Source: CAWGYT01 sp963826795 (GTDB lineage: Bacteria; Planctomycetota; Planctomycetia; Pirellulales; Pirellulaceae). Taken from it: a stretch of DNA of 64,000 nt. A model generated the notes under the pieces. The model saw nothing but the letters and a program-made list of their open reading frames with translations. It did no database searches and had not been told where the DNA came from. This document shows, piece after piece, positions 1 to 10,202 of the stretch; position 1 is the stretch's first letter, and every line of letters begins with the position of its first letter. The translations under genes were made by a program, and so were the position numbers. The stretch is taken from the NCBI GenBank assembly GCA_963826795.1, contig CAWGYT010000017.1, positions 48,023 to 112,022 of the forward strand, in the 5' to 3' direction.

Positions 1-1
1 C

Positions 2-730
2 GCGCTGATGTTTGTCGCCTACACCGGGTACGGACGAATTGCGACCCTGGGCGAGGAGGTGAAGGATCCGCGTCGGACCATTCCTCAGTCGATTATCGCA
101 ACTCTGGTCGCCTCGATGGTCTTGTATGTGAGCGTTGCGTTGGTGGGACTGGCCTCGGTGGGGGCGGAAGCGTTTGGAGCAGCCACGCGGCAAGAGGTGG
201 CTCCGCTGGAAATCATCGCCGACCGATTCGGAGTTCCGGGCGGTCCCACGATTTTGGCGGTCGGCGCCATGACGGCCATGCTGGGCGTCTTATTAAATCT
301 GCTGCTGGGCCTCTCGCGCGTCCTGCTGGCGATGGGCCGTCGCGGGGATCTGCCGCGGCGGCTGGCGGTGGTCAACGACGCGACAGGCGTTCCCTGGGCT
401 GCCACCCTTTGCGTGGCGACTCTGATCGGCGGCCTGGTGTTGCTGGGTGACGTTCGGCTGACCTGGTCGTTCAGCGCGTTGACCGTCTTGATCTATTACG
501 CCCTGACGAATCTCTGTGCCTTGCAGCTGCGGCCGGAGGAGCGTCTGTTTCCAATTTGGCTCGCCTATGGCGGGTTGGCCGCCTGCGTCTTCCTCGCATT
601 TTGGATCGATGGGCGGACCTGGTTGATTGGAATTGCGTCGGTCCTAATCGGTTGTCTCCTGCAATTTGCCACACATCGAATGGCGCGGCACGGGAGAGGT
701 GATGGGCACACTCAGGACGCTTCAACCTGA
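2..730 (+). CDS. APC-family amino acid permease, 3' part only
   Basis: The reading frame is open to the left edge, so the 5' part of the gene lies outside the window and about 240 C-terminal residues are seen. The segment beginning FVAYTGYGRIATLGEEVKDP, followed by RRTIPQSI, is the conserved loop of amino acid/polyamine permeases of the APC superfamily. Several hydrophobic membrane spans follow, ending in a short basic tail. It would import amino acids or related cations across the inner membrane; the substrate cannot be named. It converges on the ActF gene and is not part of the respiratory operon. The family is clear, the specificity unknown. Confidence 0.85.
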   Translation, partial: ALMFVAYTGYGRIATLGEEVKDPRRTIPQSIIATLVASMVLYVSVALVGLASVGAEAFGAATRQEVAPLEIIADRFGVPGGPTILAVGAMTAMLGVLLNLLLGLSRVLLAMGRRGDLPRRLAVVNDATGVPWAATLCVATLIGGLVLLGDVRLTWSFSALTVLIYYALTNLCALQLRPEERLFPIWLAYGGLAACVFLAFWIDGRTWLIGIASVLIGCLLQFATHRMARHGRGDGHTQDAST

Positions 731-865
731 TTGATGGCGTCCAGTGCTGCGTCTGATTGACGTGGTCCGACGCTGGATCTGGGCGCGGGACACCAGCGAC
801 GGCTGGCCCTTCCCGAGTCGACACGGAGGCATGGATCGCTGGTCGACGTGCCGTCGGCCCTCGCT

Positions 866-2023
866 TTAGGCGTGGTAATTGAGGCTATCCTGCAAATACA
901 CATCGTCGACGGAAACAGGGTGCGCCGCGATAAGGGACTTGTCAATCAAGAGAATTCCCGCTGCCGCCGTACCACAAACCGCTGCGACTTCCAAGATCCC
1001 GAAGATGGGTGTTTCACCGACCGTGGATGGAAACACCATTGACGACAAGTCGACCCAGCGGCCGATCAGGATCACGACCGCCACTCGCAGCATGACGCTG
1101 GCACTGCGCTTCGCCGATTTTGGCAACAGAACAAGAAATGGCACGAGCCAGTTCAAGACAATCGACATCACAACGATCGGCGCCCAGGGCCCCCGAGTCC
1201 GTATGACGAAGTAGGAAACCTCTTCTGGAAGATTCGTGTACCAAATCAGCATATACTGGCTGAACCAGATATACATCCAGAAGCAACTGAAACCAACGAT
1301 CAATTTCCCGAGGTCGTGAAGGTGTTCCGTATTGAAGATTCCATCGAGAGGACGCCCCGGCTTACTGAGCACGACACAAAGCATGACAACCACTGCCAAG
1401 GCCGACAGGATCATACCCGAGAAGTTGTAAACGCCCCACATCGTACTGAACCACAACGGGTCGAGCGCCATGATCCAATCCGCACTGGCGAGTGAGAACG
1501 TGACCGCATACGCGATGAGAAACAACACCGACGGGCGGATACTTTTCGAGCGAGTTCCCTCCGCCGCTTCGTTCCGTAAACGACGGACCATCCATCCACC
1601 AAGAGCGCTCCAGATGGCTAGGTAGCCGACGGATCGCAAGAACCAAAACGAGGGCGTCAGCCATAATTCCTTGAACCAAAACGTGCCAGCATCTCCATCG
1701 CCATGATGATGCCAGCCATATTCCCGCAGCCTCAGTACCAGCACCGCCAAGACAGCGACGCCGGTGGCGGGCACGATCATGGCCATAGCTTCCGGCACTC
1801 GTCGAAAGGCGAGATGCCAACTGGCACCGGTGACAACCGTCAGTGCGATAAAAAGCGTCCCACCCATACCGATCGTCAGCAGATAGAAGGTAGATACGAA
1901 CAGATTGCTCCACGCCCGCTCGGGCGCAACGAACAGACCGACGGCAAGAATGCCCGCGGCAACCGTCACGACGAACGCGAGGCTTCTCTTATGGTGAATG
2001 GAAAGGACCTCACGGCTTGGCAT
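866..2023 (-). CDS. actF: Alternative complex III, membrane subunit ActF
   Basis: A 385-residue polytopic membrane protein with about ten hydrophobic spans, an average size for ActF. ActF is one of the two large quinol-side integral subunits of alternative complex III, which oxidises quinol and passes electrons to cytochrome c or an oxidase, replacing the bc1 complex. The segment ending REYGWHHHGD and the aromatic-rich spans WYTNLPEEVSYF and WLVPFLVLLP are typical of ActF/NrfD-like subunits. It is the last gene of the act run, 29 bases after the small ORF and convergent with the permease gene. The frame is intact. The name rests on family resemblance and operon position. Confidence 0.9.
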   Translation of the reverse strand: MPSREVLSIHHKRSLAFVVTVAAGILAVGLFVAPERAWSNLFVSTFYLLTIGMGGTLFIALTVVTGASWHLAFRRVPEAMAMIVPATGVAVLAVLVLRLREYGWHHHGDGDAGTFWFKELWLTPSFWFLRSVGYLAIWSALGGWMVRRLRNEAAEGTRSKSIRPSVLFLIAYAVTFSLASADWIMALDPLWFSTMWGVYNFSGMILSALAVVVMLCVVLSKPGRPLDGIFNTEHLHDLGKLIVGFSCFWMYIWFSQYMLIWYTNLPEEVSYFVIRTRGPWAPIVVMSIVLNWLVPFLVLLPKSAKRSASVMLRVAVVILIGRWVDLSSMVFPSTVGETPIFGILEVAAVCGTAAAGILLIDKSLIAAHPVSVDDVYLQDSLNYHA

Positions 2024-2052
2024 TTACTCGGCTCCTGATCAGGTCGCAGGAC

Positions 2053-2235
2053 CTACTTGCGATCATGCAGCATAATTTCGATTGCTTCGAGACGCCCGGA
2101 GATCTGCCGCAAGTAGTCGATAATGACGGCATGCGTGTATTTCGCGTCGATCCCGACAGGCGAGTCAGGCGAGCTGATCTGTGCGATCAGCGTGTCGAAG
2201 GCATCACGTGGCTTGGTAAGCGGATCGGTCATCAT
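2053..2235 (-). CDS. Small hypothetical protein inside the act operon (60 aa)
   Basis: A 60-residue soluble protein starting MMTDPLTKPRDAFDTLIAQI. Its start codon lies 4 bases after the ActE stop and its stop lies 29 bases before ActF, so it is very likely translated. No cysteine, haem motif or membrane span is present; the sequence looks helical, with a charged C-terminal half (YLRQISGRLEAIEIMLHDRK). It sits where small accessory subunits occur in some alternative complex III operons, but I do not recognise a family. It could be a peripheral stabilising subunit. Function unknown. Confidence 0.6.
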   Translation of the reverse strand: MMTDPLTKPRDAFDTLIAQISSPDSPVGIDAKYTHAVIIDYLRQISGRLEAIEIMLHDRK

Positions 2236-2239
2236 GTCC

Positions 2240-2935
2240 TCACTTTGGCTGATTTTCGTTCGCCGTTACAACCGATGTGGCAGCATCGGACTCATCGGCA
2301 TTTGTTGCGGGTAAGGCATCGGCGCCATCGACACCGCCTGTCGACTTGAGCGTTGCTTGCATGCGACGGATGTAGTTGATCACATCCCATCGCTCTTCGC
2401 GTGAGAGCTGCCCGTTAAAATCCGGCATGTTGCCTTGACCCAACGTCAGAATATGGAACAACTGCCCATCCTTCATTTGGGTCGACTTGCCGCCCGATAA
2501 GGATGGAGGTGGTGGAAAGCCCCGCATCGCAACTGGCCCATCGCCTCCACCGGTTGGTCCATGGCAGCAGACACAAAACACCCGGAAAATATCACCACCG
2601 CGTTGAATAGAAGCGTCCAACCTCGTCGCGTCATCGTCAACGTCATGGTGAAAAGGATTGGCGAGTTCTTCTCCAGCACGAAGGGCGTCCTCGGCTGTTG
2701 CCTCGAAATGAAGCGGCATCCGCCCGCGGGCGACGGTACCGGCGACCGGAGCCTGCAGCGTACGGCCGTTGGCGAAGACGGAGTTCGGCGAATACGCCGT
2801 GTATGCCGGCGTATACTTCATGTCCGGCAAAATCTCAATATTCGGTTGCGTGTAGTCCACGCGGGTTGAGACAGTCAATGTCGTCACCGTGAACAGTAGA
2901 ACTCCAAGCAGGATGTTTGTTCGATACTGGCTCAC
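2240..2935 (-). CDS. actE: Alternative complex III, monohaem cytochrome c subunit ActE
   Basis: A 231-residue protein with an N-terminal hydrophobic anchor (residues about 8-22) and a cytochrome c domain. The haem-binding motif CVCCH is at residues 121-125, and GNMPDF is a good candidate for the distal methionine ligand. ActE carries electrons out of the alternative complex III core. The segment MPDMKYTPAY-like before the domain (seen as ILPDMKYTPAYTAYSPN) is typical of the subunit. The start overlaps the ActD stop as ATGA, so the two are translationally coupled. The C-terminus (after about residue 205) is a low-complexity acidic/alanine tail of no known role. Confidence 0.9.
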   Translation of the reverse strand: MSQYRTNILLGVLLFTVTTLTVSTRVDYTQPNIEILPDMKYTPAYTAYSPNSVFANGRTLQAPVAGTVARGRMPLHFEATAEDALRAGEELANPFHHDVDDDATRLDASIQRGGDIFRVFCVCCHGPTGGGDGPVAMRGFPPPPSLSGGKSTQMKDGQLFHILTLGQGNMPDFNGQLSREERWDVINYIRRMQATLKSTGGVDGADALPATNADESDAATSVVTANENQPK

Positions 2936-3468
2936 AACACATCTCCGTCCGGAACCAGCCTCTCCTCAATCTCGAGGACATGGAATTCCGCCAAGAACTG
3001 ACTCATTGCGTCCGCGTCAAAAGCCGCGTCTGTTTCATCAATGACGAGTACAAACCGATCGTCGCTCGTACGAGGATTGACGGTTCGCGGACTCTTCCCC
3101 GGATATAACCGACTCACGACGAGCAGCGCGAACACCGATCCGAAGCCGGCCAGCAAGACGGCCGCTTCGAAGGCCACGGGTACGTCCGACGGGAGGGAAT
3201 TCCAGGGCTTGCCACCGACGTCGAGTGCCCAGTCGACCGATGCTGACCAGTGCTCAAACCACAACATGCCCAGAACTCCCAACATGCCGCATGTAAAACA
3301 GACCCATGTTAATCGCGATGGCCTCAACCCCATCGCTCGATCCAATCCATGAACCGCGTAAGGTGTGAACGCATCCAAGACGCAGTACCCGTTCTGGCGA
3401 ACCGCTTCGGTCGCAGCAACCAGGTCGTCTTCATGGTCAAACGTGGCGAGTAGGACACGACCGCTCAT
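2932..3468 (-). CDS. actD: Alternative complex III subunit ActD (DUF3341)
   Basis: A 178-residue protein beginning MSGRVLLATFDHEDDLVAAT. The ferredoxin-like N-terminal half is followed by two hydrophobic spans (roughly residues 54-72 and 98-120), the layout of DUF3341/ActD. ActD is a small membrane-anchored subunit of alternative complex III lying between the Fe-S and quinol-binding modules. It overlaps ActE by ATGA at its 3' end and ActC at its 5' end. The frame is intact and the length is normal for the family. Confidence 0.88.
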   Translation of the reverse strand: MSGRVLLATFDHEDDLVAATEAVRQNGYCVLDAFTPYAVHGLDRAMGLRPSRLTWVCFTCGMLGVLGMLWFEHWSASVDWALDVGGKPWNSLPSDVPVAFEAAVLLAGFGSVFALLVVSRLYPGKSPRTVNPRTSDDRFVLVIDETDAAFDADAMSQFLAEFHVLEIEERLVPDGDVL

Positions 3469-4859
3469 GCTGCCTTCTCCGCGCCGGAAGCGGGTTGCCT
3501 CGATACGGCTTTATTCAGGTGAGCAGCGCCTTTGATTTCCGCAATCGCAATCACCGGAGCAACGCGACAGAAGATGAGGAAGCAGGTGAAGAAGAGTCCG
3601 AAACTGCCAACGAACGTCGCGATCTCGACCAGCGTTGGCGCGTAGCGTGCCCAACTTGAAGGCAGGAAATCCCGGTGCAGACTTGTCACAATGATGACGA
3701 AACGCTCGAACCACATGCCGATGTTGACAACAATCACAATCCCGAACACCATCGGCAGCGACCCCCTGACTCGACGAAGCCACAACGACTGAGGAATCAC
3801 GACGTTGCAAGTCACCATTGTCCAATAAGCCCAGCAAAACGGTCCGAGGGCGCGGTTCTTAAACACAAACTGTTCGTAACCGTTTCCGCTGTAAAACGCC
3901 ACGAAAAACTCCGTTCCATAGGCCAAGCCCACGATACACCCCATCGATAACATCAGCTTACACATGCGGTCAATGTGGGTCATCGTGATATAATCTTCCA
4001 GCTGCATCACTTTCCGCGCAATAATCATCAGCGTCAGCACCATGGCAAGTCCGCTGAAGATCGCCCCCGCGACGAAATAGGGAGGAAAGATCGTGGTGTG
4101 CCAGCCGGGAATGACCGCCGTTGCGAAGTCCATGCTGACGATCGTGTGGACGGAGAACACCAGGGGCGTGGCCAACCCGGCCAACAGCATGTAAACCGTT
4201 TCGTAGCGATGCCACGTTCGCGCAGAGCCGTCCCAGCCAAGGCAAAGGAACGAAGTCACTCGTTTACGCCAGCCCGGCTCGCTCCGATCACGAATCGTCG
4301 CCAGATCGGGCAGCAGGCCGATGTACCAAAAGACCGCCGAGATCAGAAGATAGGTCGAAATCGCAAACACGTCCCAGAGGAGAGGCGACTTGAAATTCAC
4401 CCACAACGAACCGCGTGTGTTGGGATAAGGAACCATCCAGAACGCAAGCCAGGGTCGCCCCATATGAATCAGCGGAAAAATGCCCGCGCACATTACCGCA
4501 AACAATGTCATCGCTTCCGCCGATCGGTTCACGGCGGTCCGCCACTGCTGACGGAACAGAAACAGCACCGCCGAAATCAGCGTACCCGCGTGACCGATGC
4601 CGACCCAGAAAACGAAGTTCGTGATGTCGAATGCCCAACCGACCGTTTTATTCAGGCCCCACGTGCCAATCCCCGTAGCGATCTGGTACCAAACGGCGAC
4701 AACTCCCATCACAAGAGCGGCGAGCGACAGCCCAAAGGCGACCCACCACAGCCGAGTCGGTCGGCGGTCCAACGGCGCACAGATATCGCGAGTGACATCC
4801 CCTAGCGTTTTGTTGCCGTCGACGAGCGGTGGTCGATGAGTCCTCACTGGCTCACGCAT
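3465..4859 (-). CDS. actC: Alternative complex III, NrfD-like quinol-binding subunit ActC
   Basis: About 464 residues with roughly ten membrane spans, an NrfD/PsrC-family subunit that binds menaquinol in alternative complex III. Recognisable segments are VGIGHAGTLISAVLFLFRQQ, TIFPPYFVAGAIFSGLAMVL and the conserved stretch FVAFYSGNGYEQFVFKNRALGP read in part. I place the start at 4859 (MREPVRTHRPP) because it overlaps the ActB stop by only 8 bases; an upstream in-frame ATG at 4901 would overlap it by about 50. The stop overlaps the ActD start. Frame intact. Confidence 0.9.
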   Translation of the reverse strand: MREPVRTHRPPLVDGNKTLGDVTRDICAPLDRRPTRLWWVAFGLSLAALVMGVVAVWYQIATGIGTWGLNKTVGWAFDITNFVFWVGIGHAGTLISAVLFLFRQQWRTAVNRSAEAMTLFAVMCAGIFPLIHMGRPWLAFWMVPYPNTRGSLWVNFKSPLLWDVFAISTYLLISAVFWYIGLLPDLATIRDRSEPGWRKRVTSFLCLGWDGSARTWHRYETVYMLLAGLATPLVFSVHTIVSMDFATAVIPGWHTTIFPPYFVAGAIFSGLAMVLTLMIIARKVMQLEDYITMTHIDRMCKLMLSMGCIVGLAYGTEFFVAFYSGNGYEQFVFKNRALGPFCWAYWTMVTCNVVIPQSLWLRRVRGSLPMVFGIVIVVNIGMWFERFVIIVTSLHRDFLPSSWARYAPTLVEIATFVGSFGLFFTCFLIFCRVAPVIAIAEIKGAAHLNKAVSRQPASGAEKAA

Positions 4860-5880
4860 GATGGCCCTCCTCTGGCTGATCCGGCGAGCCTGCTTCGTCA
4901 TTGCGGTTCCGCACGACTCGCAGGTACGAGACGGACGGACGGAAGTTGAATTCGTCGAGCACTCCGTAAACGCGGGGGTTTCCCCGCGCTGTGTAAATGC
5001 GGCTTTTCGGATCGTTCATGTCTCCGAAGACAATCGCTTGTCCCGGACACGATTGCTGACACGCCGTCTGAATCGCGCCATCCGCCAGCGACTCGCCCAA
5101 TCGTTTCGCTTCCAGCTTGCCGTCCTCGATGCGCTGCACGCACATCGAGCATTTCTCCATCACGCCGCGGCTGCGAACCGTCACGTCCGGATTGAGAACA
5201 AGGTTTTGCAGCATGTCGTCGTGCTCGTACTTGAACCAGTTGAAGCGGCGCACCTTGTAGGGGCAGTTGTTCGCGCAGTAACGCGTCCCGACACACCGGT
5301 TGTACGCTTGTTCGTTGAGTCCTTCCTCGCCGTGAACGGTTGCCAGTACGGGACAGACGGTCTCACAAGGGGCGTTATCGCAATGCTGGCACATCATCGG
5401 TTGATGAGCGGTGTGCAGGTCATCGTCCTCGCCGGAGTAGTACCGATCGATGCGGATCCAGTGCATTTCGCGTTGACGTCGCACTTCGTCCTTACCAACG
5501 ACCGGGACGTTGTTCTCCGCCTGGCAAGCGATCAAGCAGGCGGAGCAACCGGTACAGCAATTCAGATCGACAACCATACCCCAATGATGGCCTGATTTCG
5601 GATGATCTTCCGACCACAACTGCGCGTCGCCATGGTGAACGCCTTCCGGAGTTCCGGCGTGTGGGTTCTTCGCGAACGCCGGCAACGTTGTCTCCTGCAC
5701 GATGTCACGTACTTCCGCCCCGTGCGGAGCGACCGCGGGAGGCACTTCGAGGGAATGGTGTTGCTGAGTTGTTGCGAGCTCGCGACGACCGCCGAGCTTT
5801 TCGAGTGTGGCATTCGCCGACGACACGTGCATCGCCCCATTGCGAAGCTCCACGAATGCCGCCGCGTTCTTGCCCACCAA
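4852..5880 (-). CDS. actB: Alternative complex III subunit ActB, C-terminal Fe-S part
   Basis: An intact 342-residue stretch carrying the ferredoxin domain of ActB. Cysteine groups are CCTGCSACLIACQ, CQHCDNAPCETVCP, CVGTRYCANNCP and CSMCVQRI followed later by CQQSCP, the set expected for one [3Fe-4S] and three [4Fe-4S] clusters of the PsrB/NrfC type. The segment YKVRRFNWFKYE is a family signature. In most genomes ActB is one protein of about 1000 residues with an N-terminal molybdopterin-oxidoreductase-like half; here that half lies upstream in other frames. The apparent start at 5880 is an artefact of a frameshift near 5885-5900, not a true start. Confidence 0.9.
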   Translation of the reverse strand: MVGKNAAAFVELRNGAMHVSSANATLEKLGGRRELATTQQHHSLEVPPAVAPHGAEVRDIVQETTLPAFAKNPHAGTPEGVHHGDAQLWSEDHPKSGHHWGMVVDLNCCTGCSACLIACQAENNVPVVGKDEVRRQREMHWIRIDRYYSGEDDDLHTAHQPMMCQHCDNAPCETVCPVLATVHGEEGLNEQAYNRCVGTRYCANNCPYKVRRFNWFKYEHDDMLQNLVLNPDVTVRSRGVMEKCSMCVQRIEDGKLEAKRLGESLADGAIQTACQQSCPGQAIVFGDMNDPKSRIYTARGNPRVYGVLDEFNFRPSVSYLRVVRNRNDEAGSPDQPEEGHHA

Positions 5881-7899
5881 TTCCCCTTTTGCTCACAGTG
5901 GGCCGAGCTTCTAACCACCGCGGTCCAATGTCTGTAAAGCGGTCCGTCCCACGAACTCCGTATCCCAAGGCGATGGCGAGGACCTGATCATGTTGACCGG
6001 GTTGAACAAATGCCGGCAGCTCAAGGGTCGTGCCATTCGATGCCTTAACACGCACCAAATCACCGTCTGCCAGCTGGTACTTTTGCGCCGACAAAGGGTG
6101 AAACACAGACATAGTTATCCCAGGTCACCTTGGTCACCGGGTCCGGGAGCTCTTGAAGCCATGGATTGTGAGCATGGCGACTATCAGTCAGTCCTACTTT
6201 GGAGTACAGCGTTAAGAACAAGCCGTCAGCGGCCGAAACAGCCGCCGGGCTTGCGACGTCCTCGAACTGAAAGTCGCCGGTCACCGTCGCGTCCGATTCG
6301 ACCTCGACGAAGCCGTCATGCACGGCTTGATCCCAAAACGCTGGAAACGGCTGCTGAGTCTTGGCACGCGGAAAAATGCCTGCTCGCCAATGCGACTTGA
6401 TGGTGTCGTAAGCCGTGTCCTGTCTGCCCATCCATCGATTCAAGCTTTCGAGAATCGCTCGAGTCCTTGCCAAGGGCTCGAGCGTCGGCTGCGATAGGGA
6501 AACGATCCCCCTGACAGGCTCCGCATCCATCCACGACTCAAGCGGGTGATGATCGGGACAGACAAACTGAGCAAGCGAAGCAAAGTCGTCAACACGCTCC
6601 GCAAAACTAACCACAAGCGGCACGTTGCCGATGTCCTTGGCGAGACTTTCGCGATCGGGCAGGTTGTGCGTGAGGTCGGTTCCGGCCACGAACAGTGCCG
6701 AGACCGTGCCAGCTTTCAATTCATCGATCAAGCGTGCCACTTCCGCGTCGTTGCCTTGCGCTGCCGACTGGGATGATCGATATCGACCGTCTTGCCGTAG
6801 TTACCCAGAGCGTGATTCAGGTAGTTGACCAGCTTCTGTACTGCCAGCTCCTGACTATCCGATACCACCAGGCTTTCGCCACGAGCATTCCAAAGTCGTT
6901 CGCTGAGGTCACTTAGTTCCGAGGACGTGAGTGGCGTTGCGTTCACGCGACCTGCCATGGGAACCAGGCCGGCCCGCTGACCGATATCACTTGCCAAGCA
7001 ACGAAGGACGGCCGCTGATTCATGCGGTGCCAGCCGATATCGACGATCGGCATTGGTACCCGTCAACGACGTGCGTCCTTCCAGCTGAACGTGGTACGAC
7101 ATCTCGGGATGTTCGGCCGAAGGGATTCTTCGCAAACGCCATCCCGCCGTGAATTCGACAGGCGAGATCCAAGTTCCGAGAAAGTCAGCACCGAACGACA
7201 CAATCACTTTGGCTCGATCGAAGCGGTAATGCGGCAGGACCCGTCGCACGGTGTGTCTGTTGATGTGCGTCAAGTATCGCGGAAGAGCTAATGGCATCCA
7301 AAGTGACGTGACGACCGTTTCCGAAGGACTCGAGAAACGAGTTGATCGTGGCTCGCAGCGTCGGACTGGTCAAACGTGGATGTCACAAAGACGACGGTTC
7401 CATCAGGGTCGAGCTGCGAGAGCCGACTCGGGATCAATTTGTCGATCGTATCCCACTCGGCTTTTTTGCCGTCCGCCAGCGGGTGCGTCAAGCCGGTGAC
7501 TGTCGTAGAGCCCCAACGGCAAGGCTTGGCCGATCGCGCACAGCCCGCCCCGGGACAGCGGATGCTCTGGCATGCCTTCCATCTTCAAGGGTCGTCCATC
7601 GCGCACGCCGACCAGCAATCCGCAACCAGCGGGACAACCGGCACAGGTCGAGGCATAGGTCTGCGTCCGCCCGACGACAACTCCTTCGGGCTGCACCACG
7701 AAGGGAAGCGCCACCTGCTCCGGAGCGCGGCCACATCCCGTGACACGCGGCGAGCGACATCGCAAAGCCGGCCGCTTCCAAAAACTGCCGGCGACTCAAG
7801 CCCGCAGTACCGGGCTGGTCCGAGTGCTGAGGAGGCGGCGCTAGGACATCCCTCCCTTTCGGCGGGGCTTCTCCAATACTTCGGTTCAGTCTGGTTCAT
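5881..7899 (-). pseudogene. actB: Alternative complex III subunit ActB, N-terminal half, multiply frameshifted
   Basis: The N-terminal molybdopterin-oxidoreductase-like half of ActB, readable only by switching frame about seven times in 2 kb. In order the pieces are MNQTEPKYWRSPAERE (start at 7899), the Tat-like signal SRRQFLEAAGFAMSLAAC near 7799, then TYASTCAGCPAGCGLL, DPDGTVVFVTSTFDQS, VSFGADFLGTWISPVEFT, SALFVAGTDLTHNLPD and MSVFHPLSAQKYQLADGD. The order and family match are preserved, so it is one gene and not several. The start is 9 bases after the ActA stop. ActB of this family normally binds no molybdenum. Dense indels in a segment between intact genes suggest consensus error; genuine decay would inactivate the complex. 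Confidence 0.8.
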
Positions 7900-7908
7900 G
7901 GCAGCATT

Positions 7909-8561
7909 TCAATAATGGCAGACGGCACAGTCCGTCGAGGCCTGGACTGGTCTTCCGTCGATTCCGTGTTCCGTGGCCTCGCGATGACAATTCACGCACC
8001 AACCCATCGAGAGGCTCTCCACCTGTCGCATACGCTCCATCGATTCGACCGGGCCATGACAACGCTGGCATGTCACGCCGGCGGTGACGTGCGCACGGTG
8101 GTCGAAATAGACGTAGTCCGGCAGGTTGTGAACGCGTACCCAGGGGATCGACCTGGGCATCGAGCCACCGCTCGGCTTGAGGGCTTCATCCAGCCCACAG
8201 GAATCGTAGAGCTTCCGCAGTTCCGCCGAGACGACTGGGTTCGGCTTTCGATTCTCCACGTCCGCTCGCTTGCATCTCGTCCTGCAGCACGTCAAACGAG
8301 CTCGTTACGATTCTGTGGCACTTCATGCAGACGTCGCTGGACGGAATCCCGGCGTGACGACTCTTGTCCGCCGCCGAGTGGCAGAATTGGCAGTCGATCT
8401 GAAGTTCACCAGCATGCAACCGGTGCGAATAGTCGATCGGTTGCTTGGGGGAATAGCCTGTTTCGCGATCCGGCAGCCGCCACATCGACATCCCGTAGAC
8501 GAGTGTTACAGGCCGAAAAGAGCCCAATCAGCAGCCGACAGGTGATGATACGCTGTTGCAT
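7909..8561 (-). CDS. actA: Alternative complex III, pentahaem cytochrome c subunit ActA (frameshifted)
   Basis: About 215 residues with five CXXCH haem motifs in order: CQFCH, CMKCH, CQRCH, CVNCH and CAVCH at the very C-terminus. This, plus the spacer reading WVRVHNLPDYVYFDHRAHV, is the ActA pattern. ActA is the extracytoplasmic multihaem subunit of alternative complex III. The start at 8561 gives MQQRIITCRLLIGLF, an N-terminal anchor. The frame changes twice: around 8515-8525 at an AAAA run, and around 8285 after VLQDEMQAS. It follows narK2 by 35 bases and precedes ActB by 9. No oxidase genes are in the window, so the electron acceptor is unknown. Confidence 0.85.
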
Positions 8562-8596
8562 GGAATTGTTAGTCCATTGATTCACTTGCTGACGCT

Positions 8597-10195
8597 TCAA
8601 CACTTGATCTCGGCGTTCTTCCTGGCATAGAACCACCAGTTCACGGCCAGACAACTGGCGTAGTACACGGCAAAGCCATACAGCGCATACTCGGGCGTCC
8701 CGGCCTTGATCTGCGTCGCAAAGATCTGGGGAATCAAATAGGCACCGTAGGCTGCAATCGCCGACGTCCAACCCAGCACCGGTCCCGCCTGCTCCTTGGA
8801 AAAAATGATCGGGATCATCCGAAATGTTGAGCCGTTACCGATCCCGGTGGTCGCGAACAAAACCACGAAGGTGACCACGAACGGAATGAAGTATTTCTCC
8901 GGCGTTGGCGGAGTCACCAGCGAGTGACACGATGTAGCCGGCCAGGATGGTCGATACCACCATGATCCAGGTGTCCCACTGAGTCACGCGAGCCCCGCCG
9001 AGCTTATCTGCCAGCCAGCCACCGACGGGTCGAATGAATGCCCCCACAGCGGCACCAATCCAGATGTAGTTGGATGTCTTCAAGCCGTTTGTGGGCGTGA
9101 CGAAGACGTCGTCGAGCAATTTGGGAAAGGCGTTTGAGTACCCGATGAAGGAACCGAACGTCATCACATACAACCACGTCATCACCCAGTTGTGCTTGTT
9201 GCGAAAGATCGCGAATTGCTTGTTGAGCGGCTCTTGGATTGTCTGGGGAGTCATGAATCGCATGCCGAACATCGTCGCGAGAACGGCCGCGATCAAAACC
9301 AGAAATGTCTTTACCAACTCAGGGACAGGCATCGGCACGAAGACCAACAGCACGACACCTATCGCCGTCCCCAAGAAACCGATCGATTTGCAGCCACAGG
9401 TATTTGCCGATTGCAACCGGCGTGGGACCGCAATCGTGCTGCGGAAGGTTGTTCATCAGCAACCATGCGGCAGCGGCAAGTACCGTCATGATCGGAACCC
9501 ACACGAACGCCGCGTTTTGAATCCACAGTCTCTGCGGTCATTCCATCTTGTGCGAATTCTTGCGGCTCGCCGCCAACTCCGCCCAACATTCCGAAGGTGA
9601 TCACCCAGGGAATCAGGAATTGCATCACGCTGACACCCGCGTTCCCAAGTCCCGCGTTCAGACCCAATGCCAGGCCTTGCATTCGTTTGGGAAAGAAGAA
9701 AGAGATGTTCGACATGCTGGACGCGAACGCGCCGCCCCCAACACCGGACATTGCCGCCAGAACGATGTAGACCCAAAAGGGCGTATCTCGGATTCTGCAG
9801 CGCGACGCCGGTGGCCAACGCGGGCACGATGAGCAGCACAGTCGTCATGAATTTGACGTTACGTCCACCACAAATTGCGATCATGAACGAATTCGGGATG
9901 CGGAGCGTCGCGCCCGCAAGGCCCGCCACTGCGGGCAAGCGTAAACAAGAGCGCGCGATATCCGGCTTCGTCGTAGGGCTGTCCGTTGTTGCTGAAACGT
10001 GAAATTGAACAGCTCCGAATTCGCGAAGTGCAGTCGCTGCATGATCTTGACGACCATGCCCCAATACAGCCACACGGAGAAGCCGCATAGCAAATTGGGA
10101 ATCGAAACCCACAAATTGCGATTGGCGATTGCTTTTCCAGTCGCTTCCCAGAAGGCGTGATCCTCAACGTCCCACTGCTCAGGGGTTCTGGCCAT
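8597..10195 (-). CDS. narK2: NarK-type nitrate/nitrite transporter, second copy (frameshifted)
   Basis: A major-facilitator protein of the nitrate/nitrite porter family, about 530 residues, in roughly six frame pieces. The start at 10195 reads MARTPEQWDVEDHAFWEATG. The family nitrate-signature region reads LALGLNAGLGNAGVSVMQFL, and the last piece ends VYYASCLAVNWWFYARKNAE. Also present is YSNAFPKLLDDVF, common in the longer bacterial NarK2-type porters. It would exchange or import nitrate and nitrite at the inner membrane. It starts 7 bases from the stop of the first narK gene, indicating co-transcription. The indels look like consensus errors because conserved motifs survive in every piece. 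Confidence 0.85.
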
Positions 10196-10202
10196 TTTGG
10201 GT

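Noticed and set aside
3975..4805. 276-codon open frame on the plus strand opposite actC
   Set aside because: Arginine- and proline-rich noise with no domain; the minus-strand frame is a clear NrfD-type protein with overlapping neighbours.
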